Assembly: GCA_964389475.1 (NCBI GenBank)
Contig: CAYMFD010000003.1
Location: forward strand, 36,909 to 100,908
Reading direction: 5' to 3'
DNA from: CAYMFD01 sp964389475
Lineage (GTDB): Bacteria; Bacteroidota; Bacteroidia; Chitinophagales; Saprospiraceae
Length of the DNA stretch: 64,000 bases
The notes under the pieces are model-generated. The model was not told where the DNA came from. It did no database searches and was given only the letters and a program-made list of their open reading frames with translations. Positions 18,601 to 26,574 of this stretch are shown one piece after another. Position numbers and translations under genes: made by a program. How positions within the stretch are numbered: the stretch's first letter is position 1; each line of letters opens with the position of its first letter.

Positions 18601-18897
18601 CATCAGTTTGATCTTAAGATAAGTAAAGCTTTTGATGTTGATTTTACTGGACAAGGGGATAAGCTAGTGTTTACTTTTGATGTATTTAACGTAGGTAACC
18701 TACTTAATAAAGAGTGGGGTGTTCAGTTCGGTAACCCGTTTGACTACAGACTTATTGACTTCCAAGGTTACGAAGATGATGGTACAACACCTACCTTCTC
18801 TTTCTCAGAGGAGAACTTAGGTAACGAACGATTCAATATTCTTGACTTCAGCTCTAGATGGAGAGGTCGATTCGGTATCAGATACATATTCAACTAG
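15664..18897 (+). CDS. TonB-dependent receptor, Oar-like, with carboxypeptidase-regulatory domain
   Basis: A signal peptide (FMKKLLLLSFLLTAGIIQGLLAQG) precedes a carboxypeptidase D regulatory-like beta-sandwich at about 35-115, including GTITDVEGNYRIANMRVGG. Next come a plug domain (about 125-245, with PYDVTYGGFAGAGINAVTKSG) and a large beta-barrel that ends in the aromatic-terminated strand GRFGIRYIFN. Its 1077 residues match Oar-type receptors, which act as outer membrane importers or protein-export-related channels in Myxococcota and Bacteroidota. The substrate is not evident and no SusD partner is adjacent, so this is not a PUL. A start at 15679 (MKKLL) is also possible. A strong terminator follows. 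Confidence 0.9.
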   Translation: MIRRFMKKLLLLSFLLTAGIIQGLLAQGATTASMSGTITDEGELPLIGASVVAIHTPSGTQYGTITDVEGNYRIANMRVGGPYSIEVSYVGYEVNELPNVFLALGERRRFDNQLKQAGIVLDEFTIIASRDGAGLSSGVSTNIGTKELEDMPTLQRNLADFARLTPEFRSSPGGGLSFAGQNNRYNAIYIDGAVNNDVFGLAGNGQNGGQTGIAPFSIDAIDQIQVVLSPYDVTYGGFAGAGINAVTKSGTNNLEGTVYYFMQNEGLAGSTNGQLSNRTGGEREPLNDFNNQLIGASLGGALIKDKLFFFANAEIQNDITPAPFAGEYDGNTSLDEIASLQQFLLDEYDYDAGVFGSKVDETKAQRYFAKLDYNINDQHKISLRHNYTNGENLNRNASGLRNINFANNGVFFPTTTNSTTFEWNGNFGNTMSNSLIIGYTSVRDDRDPIGQDFPRVRIDDGQGRIQFGSEAFSTANQLDQDVLTITNNFKLYKGDHTITVGTHNEFMSFYNLFIRQNFGEYRYSSLEDFYNDNASRYFRSYSLVDDLAGDGSAAAAEFNAMQLGFYVQDEWLVNNKFTLTGGVRVDIPILTTDPNTHESFNSSTIPALSEVYDLKGAQGGTAPSGQIMLSPRIGANYLLNETTTIRGGAGIFTSRIPFVWPGGMYTNNGVTIGTVNQNDLPEIPFIAEVQDQYENPNFAVPSGQVDLFAADFRYPQVFRTNIGVDKQFGNGWYASVDGMFTKTLNNVFYSNVNSLNELDFNWTNGGDNRAVYTSNDNGSPIRIDDRYTSVILATNTNEGYSYNFTARVDKEFGNGANFGVAYSYGDAEAIFEGTSSQNSSQWRGAMSINGRNDAVLGRSDFSPGGRVVANLGVNLKTSKDDANPFRFSVFYNGQSGSPYSYVYGTDDGENVNNESGDTGRNRSLIYVPANEAEANLVDANGMTAEEQWVLLDRFITEDDYLSDRRGQYVGKNSNRTPFTHQFDLKISKAFDVDFTGQGDKLVFTFDVFNVGNLLNKEWGVQFGNPFDYRLIDFQGYEDDGTTPTFSFSEENLGNERFNILDFSSRWRGRFGIRYIFN

Positions 18898-18941
18898 CGT
18901 TAGTCCCACCACTGGGAAACGATATAGTTTAAAAAGTACTA

Positions 18942-18975
18942 AGGCCTCTTCCTTCTGTAGGGAGAGGCCTTTTTG
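18942..18975 (+). terminator. Rho-independent terminator after the TonB receptor
   Basis: An 11-bp stem pairs AGGCCTCTTCC (18942-18952) with GGGAGAGGCCT (18960-18970), including one G-T wobble, around a 7-base loop. A run of five T follows. Confidence 0.85.
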
Positions 18976-19315
18976 TATCTACAGTTTTACGAATTAGCTC
19001 TACTACCTTTTTAACTTGAGAGTGCCGTATAATGGTGGAGAGGAGTCTTGCGCTAGTCAAGGCTTAATGGAGTGATCTGCGCAGCAGTAGAGGTATATGT
19101 GTAAAAGTGGGAGACGGCGTAAAGCGGATAGTTGGCTAGCATAGTATCAGCTATGACGAGGCTTATAACGCAGGATAGTAGTGCAAAAGCAACTGCAATA
19201 AACAGTATGTTCAGGTTAGTGTGGTATCAGATTGTATGAGGTAACGCATTACGATTACTAGACTTATAGACGTTAGTGGTGATAGCGAGTTGCCAGAATA
19301 GACTAGTTGCCCAAC
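18976..19315. other. Intergenic region, 340 bases, no gene seen
   Basis: Between the TonB receptor terminator and the stop of rsmD. The minus-strand frame 19053-19226 is open for 57 codons and encodes a hydrophobic stretch (LFIAVAFALLSCVISLVIA), but its only ATG (19142) lies after that stretch. It could be a decayed small membrane-protein gene; no function is supported. Confidence 0.35.
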
Positions 19316-19861
19316 CTACACAAAAAAGCTAAACGTCGAGCTACCATACTTCCTGTCCTCTACCCAGTGCTGACATAGAGTTAGATTGGTCGTACTACTA
19401 TGTTCGATCACGAGTAGACCATCATCAGTAAGTAGGTCTGCGTGGTAGATCATGTCTGACAGCTTGTGCATATCTGGCCAGTCATAGGGTGGATCTGCGA
19501 ATATGAAGTCGTAGGTAGTTGACTTTTTCTCTTGAGACTTGATAAATCGTTTGACATCAAAGGGTCTGATCGCAATACTAGATGCTACGCCAAGATCAGC
19601 TGTGATCTGCTTGACCCACTGCACACATGGTCGGTGTCTGTCGATATATGTGATATCTCCACAGCCTCGACTTGCAGCTTCGAGGGTCACCATCCCAGTA
19701 CCACCGAATAAGTCTAGCATGGACGTCGTAGACCAGTCTATCCTAGCGTCTAGAATATTAAAAAGGGCTTCTCGAGCGAAGTCCGTGGTCGGCCGGGTGG
19801 GCCATTTGTTAGATGGAGGCTTGATCTTACGGCCACCTAAGTGACCTGATATTATACGCAT
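19316..19861 (-). CDS. rsmD: 16S rRNA (guanine966-N2)-methyltransferase RsmD
   Basis: The protein is a class I SAM-dependent methyltransferase. The N-terminus MRIISGHLGGRKI is characteristic of RsmD. The SAM-binding loop LDLFGGTGMVTLEAASRG lies at about residues 49-66 and the catalytic motif DPPY at residues 123-126. The enzyme methylates G966 of 16S rRNA during small-subunit assembly. Its 181 residues are the normal length. It overlaps the upstream DUF3822 gene by 10 bases, an arrangement seen widely in Bacteroidota, so the two are translated as an operon. Confidence 0.92.
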   Translation of the reverse strand: MRIISGHLGGRKIKPPSNKWPTRPTTDFAREALFNILDARIDWSTTSMLDLFGGTGMVTLEAASRGCGDITYIDRHRPCVQWVKQITADLGVASSIAIRPFDVKRFIKSQEKKSTTYDFIFADPPYDWPDMHKLSDMIYHADLLTDDGLLVIEHSSTTNLTLCQHWVEDRKYGSSTFSFFV

Positions 19862-20616
19862 ACCGCAGTGGCGTATAGCTCAAAGTATCGTTGTTTTACG
19901 GTGTCGGGCAGCTTAGTCCTGAGGGTAAGACGTGCTGGGGCTATAAAGGATACGTGCCTCACATGCTTCTTAAGGAGGCTGTAAAGCAGGCTGTCTGGAT
20001 AGATATCACCACTCAGTTTGAGTGAGACTGTATTGGGGTCAATACTAGCCACCTTTAAGCTATGCAGCAGCAGGTAGAGGTAGTCTTCTTTAGTTTCTGC
20101 TGCTACGGCACGTAATATGCGGCATTTCATACCATCATAGACTGCCATATATACCATACCCTTGTCGATATGAGCGGCAACCACCTGCTTATCGCTGGGG
20201 TATAGATGCTCAGCTAGTTGGGTGCCCAGGCTCGTAATCTTTGCAGTAGGATACATCGTTACCAGCGCATCATGGAGGTACTTGTCAATCCTAGTGATAA
20301 TAGATATTTCCTGATCTACGGGCTTTTCTATTAGGCCATGTCTCCAGCCCGTATCGATATCGGTATTGTTGTAATCTCGGTAGGGCAGTACTATTTGCTC
20401 TGCAGACTTTAAGCACACCACCACACGCTTGTAATGATCTACTAGGGTAGGTGACTGCTTTAGTGATCTGACAAAGTCTGAAGACGATATACAGCTATCC
20501 AGCGCTAGACGATCTGAGTATAGCAACTCAAGATCCTCAGAGAATACTCCGAAAAAGGCATTCTGAGTATTTGCCGTTATAGCGAGAATGTTGGTCTTAG
20601 CCTGCGTATCTGACAC
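19852..20616 (-). CDS. DUF3822-family protein
   Basis: The 254-residue protein matches the DUF3822 family in size and position directly upstream of rsmD. It has an actin/ASKHA-like look in stretches such as KQVVAAHIDKGMVYMAVYDG, but no activity is established. The start is a GTG (20614-20616). The gene overlaps rsmD by 10 bases and follows the membrane-anchored gene by 5 bases. A role linked to ribosome maturation is suggested only by the conserved neighbourhood. Confidence 0.75.
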   Translation of the reverse strand: MSDTQAKTNILAITANTQNAFFGVFSEDLELLYSDRLALDSCISSSDFVRSLKQSPTLVDHYKRVVVCLKSAEQIVLPYRDYNNTDIDTGWRHGLIEKPVDQEISIITRIDKYLHDALVTMYPTAKITSLGTQLAEHLYPSDKQVVAAHIDKGMVYMAVYDGMKCRILRAVAAETKEDYLYLLLHSLKVASIDPNTVSLKLSGDIYPDSLLYSLLKKHVRHVSFIAPARLTLRTKLPDTVKQRYFELYATAVCV

Positions 20617-20621
20617 AGGGC

Positions 20622-21203
20622 TTAGTTCCAGTTACCTGAGAGTGAAGGCTTATTCATGTCCCCAAACTTTAGTCTAGCGTTTGGCTCATACGTCTTATCG
20701 TACTTGGTGTATTTACGATTGGCGTAGGGTCCCATAAACGACTTCCATACTGTACCTACCTCCAGTACATTGGTAAGAGCACTCTGATACGTCAAGGTAT
20801 CCGCCTGCATGGTGAACTTATCGCCTTTAGAAAATGGTACGATATGCAGTGAGTCTAGATTAATACCTAGTGCATTGATAGAGTCGATAGCAGAGAAGTA
20901 GATGGTGTCACGGGTAACCTTGTCGAGATTACCTATGTCATCAGGGTCTCCCTCGATCTTAACAAAAGGGATTTGCTCATTTTTAAGTGTATAAGTCAGG
21001 CTATCAAAAGTACTTGCGAACTTGCCTTTGATACTCTTATATAATTCTTGAGAAGTTCTGATGTCCTCGAGTCGTTCTATAACGGCTCCACTACGTAGAT
21101 TCTTAGCATCTTCAAAGGCTATCGGCTCCTTAATGGAGTTGATAAGCATGTATACCAAGAAGGCAATAATGACTAGGAGAACAATATTGATAATCGACTT
21201 CAT
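20622..21203 (-). CDS. Membrane-anchored protein of unknown function
   Basis: A single N-terminal transmembrane helix (IINIVLLVIIAFLVYMLI) is followed by about 170 residues facing the periplasm. I recognise no domain; the C-terminal half is rich in Lys, Tyr and Asn (MGPYANRKYTKYDKTYEPN). It sits 5 bases upstream of the DUF3822 gene and is probably the first gene of the three-gene rsmD operon. Confidence 0.7.
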   Translation of the reverse strand: MKSIINIVLLVIIAFLVYMLINSIKEPIAFEDAKNLRSGAVIERLEDIRTSQELYKSIKGKFASTFDSLTYTLKNEQIPFVKIEGDPDDIGNLDKVTRDTIYFSAIDSINALGINLDSLHIVPFSKGDKFTMQADTLTYQSALTNVLEVGTVWKSFMGPYANRKYTKYDKTYEPNARLKFGDMNKPSLSGNWN

Positions 21204-21298
21204 AAATCACTGTTAAGATGTACACTAGTATTGAGATGCTAAGATGCTAAAAAATGGTGTATCCACTCATATATTTTTGTCACAGTCTTACGGACTAT

Positions 21299-22309
21299 TT
21301 AGCGTGTGATGTAAGTCGTGCTAAAGTCTAGGTAGGGTTCGATCTTTTGCACGAAGCTTTCGTCAAAGGCGATAATCTTATTTAGGTCTTCGGTCGACTG
21401 GTAAGGGCCATGATGTTTGCGATAGGCGCAGATGATCTTCGCTCGCTTATAGTTAATGTATTTGTGCTGGGCTAGACCTTCTACATCTTCGAGGTTAATT
21501 CTCAATTTTCGATAGATAGGTGATCGAGCCTCTAGTTGCGGTGAGATCTCAGCATAGAGATCATCGTCTATGCCCCAGACCTCTTTTAGCTGGTTTACGC
21601 TGTGAAAGCCTCCTAGCTTTTCTCGCTCCTCTACGATGATGCGTGCCTTAGCTTCACCTATGCCTGGTAAGAGCATCCATTGATACTGGTTGGCGCTATT
21701 GATATCTATAAAGTCTATGGTTACCAGCGAAGGGGAGTTATTCTCAGGCTTGGCTGTACTATCTCTCTTGGGCCACTGTTTGTCTGGTGTCGGCTCAATA
21801 TTGATCATTGGTAGGAGTTCAGTCACTAGGCTCGAGTCAATATTGCGGATCTTTAGCAAGTCGCTTGCTTCTCTAAATGTGCCTCCGCTATTTCTGTATT
21901 TTTCGATATTGTCCGCTATCCATGACTTAAAGCCTAGACGCTTTAGGCTGTCTGCTGATAGTGTATTAGGGTCAAAAACAAATCGTTCTCTTGGTGTTTT
22001 GGGCTTACGCTTGTTCTGATTATAGTCGCGTGGTTGCGACCACTTTTTAGATTTAGAGTATTTTTCTTTATCAGCAGTTTTGTACTTAGCCTTGTATGCT
22101 GCCTTGCGTCGTACTTGATCTAGGCTGTCTGCCTTGAGCCACTGTACATGATTGGTCAGGAGCTGTTCCTTGTCTATGGCGTCAGGCGGCGCTAGATAGG
22201 GGTATAATGTAAATCCACTCCACGTGACGGCAATGATGAGGAGCAGTGCATACAAGCCATGCCGCTCTGACCTATAAAAGTAAAACTGCTCCCTCTGCTT
22301 TTCTTTCAT
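21299..22309 (-). CDS. Helix-hairpin-helix (ComEA-like) DNA-binding protein, membrane-anchored
   Basis: One N-terminal membrane segment (HGLYALLLIIAVTWSGFTLY) precedes a Lys-rich linker and several helix-hairpin-helix units: about 115-165 (LKRLGFKSWIADNIEKYRNSG), 200-250 (INSANQYQWMLLPGIGEAKA) and 275-330. The INSA..LPGIGEAKA pattern is that of ComEA, the periplasmic DNA receptor of natural transformation. Its stop-start overlap (ATGA) with the ComEC gene puts both in one operon. At 336 residues it is much longer than classic ComEA because of the extra HhH copies. Confidence 0.82.
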   Translation of the reverse strand: MKEKQREQFYFYRSERHGLYALLLIIAVTWSGFTLYPYLAPPDAIDKEQLLTNHVQWLKADSLDQVRRKAAYKAKYKTADKEKYSKSKKWSQPRDYNQNKRKPKTPRERFVFDPNTLSADSLKRLGFKSWIADNIEKYRNSGGTFREASDLLKIRNIDSSLVTELLPMINIEPTPDKQWPKRDSTAKPENNSPSLVTIDFIDINSANQYQWMLLPGIGEAKARIIVEEREKLGGFHSVNQLKEVWGIDDDLYAEISPQLEARSPIYRKLRINLEDVEGLAQHKYINYKRAKIICAYRKHHGPYQSTEDLNKIIAFDESFVQKIEPYLDFSTTYITR

Positions 22310-24429
22310 GAGTGCAGGTTGTAGGTGAGGGCTCCCTGACGGTTGATGGCATATAGCGTACTACCATAAAGCTCCGCAGCACGATTCCACGCTTTCCTCT
22401 GTTGCCAGTCTAGACTACTATCGATAACGATCAGGGTTGGGTCTATAGTGGATAGGTAGGTGTAGGGGTGTAGTTTGTCAGACTTGGTAACAATCAACAT
22501 ATCCACACTGGTGCACACTACCGGTACAGAGCCACCAGTAATAACAATCCGCTTATCACAGGCCTCTATGTAGCCTTTCTCTACATCTGCGAATATCTGA
22601 TCACCCTGTAGTGTTGATTGCAACTCTACAGGCGTATTAGCTCTGTGCTTTATGCGATTATTAAATACCGCAAAGTGATACTTTTCTGGGCTGATGGTAC
22701 TGTCCCTGAGGTAGTAGGTTTTGTCATCTATAATGAAGTCTATGGCATAGCCTCCGTAGATGTCATAGATAGTCATGTGTGCCTGATGGTGTCTGGTGAT
22801 AGACCGGAAGCCTGACAGGACAACCATAAGCAGTACTACGTATAAGCCAGCGAAGATAGTCTGGGGCTTACGATTAAATGCCAGTAATATCATCAATAGC
22901 CCTATAAGTACATAGAGTAGGATGGTGGTGGATCGTTCGAACCAAATACCGTCAACGACCGTACCTGGCAGGGCATTGATCAGCGCTATAGCTTTATTAA
23001 ACCCCCACACCCAGTAGGATAGTAGTACTCCTATGACAGAGCTTGCTGCGGCCGGCAGTATGAGGGCAGCGCCTATAAGTAATATGCCTCCATAGATGAT
23101 GCCGACCGCCGCCGGTATAGCTATGATGCTGCTCAGCATAAAGTATAGCGGGAACTTATGAAAGTAGAAGATCGTAAGCGGGAAGACAAGGATCTGTGCG
23201 GATAGTGCAACGGTTACCATCTGCCACATCCAGTCAAGTGCCTTATTTTTGGGTGATACGAGCTGTACGAGGTATGGCTGAAAGAATACTATACTGGTCA
23301 GCGCCAGGAAGCTAAACTGAAAGCTTGCCTGAAATAGCATGGAGGTATCGACCAGCAGCATGGCTATGGCGGCGAGGGACAGCGAATTAAATACGTTGAG
23401 ATCATTGGACAGAAAGGAGGCGATCAGCATCAGGCCAAACATAATAGCCGCTCTCAGTACAGCTGGTGCGGCGCCAGTAATCAAGACATAAGCACTTAGG
23501 ATCGCAATGACAATGACTGTTTTGAGTATCTTGGTAGAGAGACGCTTATCCGTCAGAAACGATAGAAGGTATAGCAGCAAGCCCGCTACGATTCCTACAT
23601 GCAGGCCGCTTACAGCCAGTACATGTACTACCCCCGTATCAGTGTAAGAGTCATAGAGGTCGCTACTTATATTGTTTCTGTAGCCCAGCAGCATTGCGGA
23701 GACCACTGCTTTTTCGTCATCTCCTTGCATGTAGTCCTGGATAGTCTGGAGGGCATGACTCCTAAAATCACTAGCTAGTTGTGCCCATATAGGTAGTTGC
23801 CGTTCTGCAAGTCGTGTGTGTCGCTCCGTACTGACAAAAGCTTGGTAGTCGACACCTCTATTGTGCAAATACTCCTTATAATCAAAAGCATAGGGATTAG
23901 TATTGGCTAGGGTAGGTGTGATTGCTGTATGTAGGGCGATCTTGTCACCTGGCTGGTAGGCGGTCGCTACACTATCAGTCGATAGAAAGTACAAGACCAT
24001 TTTGCCTTGTGTCGCCTGGTAGTCTCCATCGGCGTCAATGATAGATTGTACCTCTACAAACGTTCTCGCTCTATTTCGGACCTTTGGTCGTTCTAGTACC
24101 AGGCCTTCGATGGATTGCTTACCCTGCTCTAGTACGTAGTGTGAGTAGTGGTTGGCGGGAAGAGAGTAGGTTTCAGAAGAGTATCGAGCAGCACCTAAGA
24201 AAAAGACGGTGGCTAATAAGAGGATAGATTTGATAAATAACTGCTGAGCTATATTGACACCAGCTCTATGGCAGATTACGCAGTAGATACCTGCTGTGAT
24301 CGATAGCGATAGATAAACACTAGTAGGCAGGGCAACTATACTAGAAGCAATGATTCCAAGAATTAGAGCAATAACTACTCGCAGTAGTGGAAATCGATGC
24401 CACGGTATATCAATCTTGCCATATCTCAT
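22306..24429 (-). CDS. comEC: ComEC/Rec2-family competence channel
   Basis: This multispanning inner membrane protein has the ComEC Competence domain, whose hallmark VLAVSGLHVGIVAGLLLYL lies near residues 270-290. A DUF4131-like soluble part comes before it. Family members carry single-stranded DNA across the inner membrane. The C-terminal 150 residues look like a degenerate metallo-beta-lactamase domain without the HxHxDH metal motif. The start is placed at the ATG at 24429 (MRYGKIDI); the frame runs to 24450 only through a TTG. The gene overlaps the HhH gene by 4 bases. Confidence 0.88.
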   Translation of the reverse strand: MRYGKIDIPWHRFPLLRVVIALILGIIASSIVALPTSVYLSLSITAGIYCVICHRAGVNIAQQLFIKSILLLATVFFLGAARYSSETYSLPANHYSHYVLEQGKQSIEGLVLERPKVRNRARTFVEVQSIIDADGDYQATQGKMVLYFLSTDSVATAYQPGDKIALHTAITPTLANTNPYAFDYKEYLHNRGVDYQAFVSTERHTRLAERQLPIWAQLASDFRSHALQTIQDYMQGDDEKAVVSAMLLGYRNNISSDLYDSYTDTGVVHVLAVSGLHVGIVAGLLLYLLSFLTDKRLSTKILKTVIVIAILSAYVLITGAAPAVLRAAIMFGLMLIASFLSNDLNVFNSLSLAAIAMLLVDTSMLFQASFQFSFLALTSIVFFQPYLVQLVSPKNKALDWMWQMVTVALSAQILVFPLTIFYFHKFPLYFMLSSIIAIPAAVGIIYGGILLIGAALILPAAASSVIGVLLSYWVWGFNKAIALINALPGTVVDGIWFERSTTILLYVLIGLLMILLAFNRKPQTIFAGLYVVLLMVVLSGFRSITRHHQAHMTIYDIYGGYAIDFIIDDKTYYLRDSTISPEKYHFAVFNNRIKHRANTPVELQSTLQGDQIFADVEKGYIEACDKRIVITGGSVPVVCTSVDMLIVTKSDKLHPYTYLSTIDPTLIVIDSSLDWQQRKAWNRAAELYGSTLYAINRQGALTYNLHS

Positions 24430-24481
24430 GAGTAAATGAAAGATATGCAATAAAAGTGATTAGCTATACTCTGTCACAAAT

Positions 24482-24515
24482 AAAAAAGGGTTGTCTACGT
24501 GTGTAGACAACCCTT
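24482..24515 (-). terminator. Rho-independent terminator of the OmpA gene at 24543-26363
   Basis: A perfect 13-bp stem (24486-24498 with 24503-24515) has a 4-base loop. On the minus strand it is followed by six T (plus-strand A run at 24482-24487). It separates the OmpA gene from comEC. Confidence 0.88.
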
Positions 24516-24542
24516 AATAATATATTAAAAGTGGTTACAATT

Positions 24543-26363
24543 CTAGTAACCGCTGTTTTTGTTACCACTGTAAGTGCTTCCGGTAGATCTTACTCCACTT
24601 CCTGACCCTACGCTTGTACCTTCCGGCATTGGCATTGAGTAGTCGCTATCCTTACATACTCTAAACTCTACTCGTCTGTTCATATAGTGTGCATTTGCAC
24701 TACCACCTGCGTTAAGAGGAGACTCCTCACCACCATACATTTGCTTAAATCTGCTTCTGTCGATACCATAGTTAGTTACTAGGTAGTCGACTGCTGACTG
24801 AGAGCGGTTGTAAGATAGTTTCTGGTTGTAACTGTTGCTGCTACGTGGATCAGTGTGACCTACAACTGCAACACATACATCAGGACACATTTCCATTACG
24901 TTAGCTACGTGGTGTAGGTGACCGTAAAATTCTGGCTTGATGTTAGACTTGTCTAGATCGAAGTGGATCATTGGTAGGAACCACTTGCCACAGTCACTGT
25001 TCGATGCTATCAGTGTGTTAACTGTTGACATCATACCTGCATTCTTCTCATCGACGATAGTGTTAACGTCTCCCTCTGTTACGTAAGAAGGTACTTGAGC
25101 AACACCTACACCATCAACCTCGAAACCAGGAGGTGAGTAAGGCTCTTTGTCTTTGCAATCTGCAAGTCCGTCACCATCGCTATCTAGTGTGATACCTCTT
25201 GTATCTACAGCACAACCTTCTGGCGTGTCAAGTTCTTGATCAAGCATGTCAACGATACCATCAGCATCATCATCAGTAAGATCAAGTACAGGACGTTGCT
25301 TTAGTTCAGCAATATCGTTAAATGTATTGTCTAGTGGGTTTAACCAGTATAGAGGCTCAGTACCATCATCTAGGTTACCAAGGTTGATCGCAAGACGTAG
25401 GTTAGTGTAGTGCTGTAGATCTACGTTGTTCGTTTGATCTAGGGCAGTTCTGAACTTGATACCATCAAGATAGTCATTGTCAGTTGCCATCACTTGGTGC
25501 TCTATACCTAAGTTAAGTCTTCTGCTGATCTTACGAGCGATACCCATAGATCCAGTCCACATTACGTGAATGTTGGTCTCATCTCCCAGACGGAAGATAC
25601 CACGCTTCTTGAAACCTTCTGTTTCGTACTCACCGTCATAGATACCATCTAATAGGCTTTCGATATCATCTCGACCTGCTTTAGTGTTAAAGCGATCAGG
25701 CGTAAAATCTACGCGATTACGAAGATCTGTGTAAGGCTGACCATCTGCATCGAAGAGATCAAGCATAGTTCTGTGTGACGACAGACCTGCTCCTAAAGCG
25801 ATGTACCAGTTCCACTTGTTTCTGTCTTTGTGGAATAGTAAGTTACCAACGTTGATAACACCTTGCAGTGCACCATATACGTTACGTGTTCTGTGAGAAG
25901 GGAACCATACTTCGCCCGCATCTTCGTACACACCGTAAACGTCGTTGTAACCTAATTCTTCATTAGGGAACACTTCAGTCAAACCACCTCCTTGAGAGTT
26001 TGGTAATGCTCTTGCAGCAGACCATGGCTGTGGGTCTAGACCTCTAGCCACACCATAAAATAAATCTGCTCTTACAGAAAAGACATAGTGAACTGCTTTT
26101 CTAAGGTGTAGTCCGACACCGTAACCACCAGGTATACGTCTGTCAACATCTCCGTCGATGAAGTAGTGTCCTAAGTGAACACCTAGTTCCCATGCATCTT
26201 TTGGCTTGGCAGAGTAGTTATACTCTCCCATGCGCCATTGACTGTTTTGGTCGGGGTTGGCCGTCATTTCGTCTGCTACAAGTCCTGTAGTTGTTTCCTG
26301 AGCTGTTAGTCCTGCTCCGCAGAAAGTACATGCGAGTAGAAACGAGTAGATCTTTTTAGTCAT
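24543..26363 (-). CDS. OmpA-family outer membrane protein
   Basis: The start at 26363 gives a clean signal peptide (MTKKIYSFLLACTFCGAG, cleaved near LTAQ) and 606 residues. An N-terminal beta-barrel-like domain covers about 40-345. Two short calcium-binding TSP3-like units follow (DDADGIVDMLDQ and DSDGDGLADCKD). The C-terminal OmpA domain (about 470-580) has VVGHTDPRSSNSYNQKLSYNR-type features and ends in RRVEFRV. It should anchor the outer membrane to peptidoglycan. It is a separate gene from the OmpA protein at 9.2-10.7 kb, with far fewer repeats. A TACATTTG promoter lies 32 bases upstream and a strong terminator downstream, so it is monocistronic. Confidence 0.88.
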   Translation of the reverse strand: MTKKIYSFLLACTFCGAGLTAQETTTGLVADEMTANPDQNSQWRMGEYNYSAKPKDAWELGVHLGHYFIDGDVDRRIPGGYGVGLHLRKAVHYVFSVRADLFYGVARGLDPQPWSAARALPNSQGGGLTEVFPNEELGYNDVYGVYEDAGEVWFPSHRTRNVYGALQGVINVGNLLFHKDRNKWNWYIALGAGLSSHRTMLDLFDADGQPYTDLRNRVDFTPDRFNTKAGRDDIESLLDGIYDGEYETEGFKKRGIFRLGDETNIHVMWTGSMGIARKISRRLNLGIEHQVMATDNDYLDGIKFRTALDQTNNVDLQHYTNLRLAINLGNLDDGTEPLYWLNPLDNTFNDIAELKQRPVLDLTDDDADGIVDMLDQELDTPEGCAVDTRGITLDSDGDGLADCKDKEPYSPPGFEVDGVGVAQVPSYVTEGDVNTIVDEKNAGMMSTVNTLIASNSDCGKWFLPMIHFDLDKSNIKPEFYGHLHHVANVMEMCPDVCVAVVGHTDPRSSNSYNQKLSYNRSQSAVDYLVTNYGIDRSRFKQMYGGEESPLNAGGSANAHYMNRRVEFRVCKDSDYSMPMPEGTSVGSGSGVRSTGSTYSGNKNSGY

Positions 26364-26394
26364 AGGTAATAATTCGTTTGATCCTAATATTGTG

Positions 26395-26402
26395 CAAATG
26401 TA
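26395..26402 (-). promoter_or_regulatory. Bacteroidota -7 promoter element (TACATTTG)
   Basis: A perfect TAnnTTTG match on the minus strand, 32 bases before the OmpA ATG at 26363. It lies inside the longer open frame and so supports the shorter start. Confidence 0.55.
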
Positions 26403-26549
26403 AGGCAAACTTGCAACTATACTCTCTTTGAGATACCTAAAATACATTCTCGGTTAGTAGTTGGCATTTTGAAAGGTACAGCTCGCTGATTTGCCGATTT
26501 TAATTTTTCGATAAGATGATTAGCAGTACATCATTTTGCCTTCTAGACG

Positions 26550-26557
26550 TACTTTTG
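26550..26557 (+). promoter_or_regulatory. Bacteroidota -7 promoter element (TACTTTTG)
   Basis: A perfect TAnnTTTG match 18 bases before the ATG at 26575. It supports that start over the TTG at 26536. Confidence 0.45.
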
Positions 26558-26574
26558 CAGGAGAAGTAACGCAA

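Noticed and set aside
19053..19226. Open minus-strand frame of 57 codons with a membrane-like stretch after the TonB terminator
   Set aside because: The only ATG (19142) lies after the hydrophobic part, and no promoter or homology supports it; kept only as a possible remnant.
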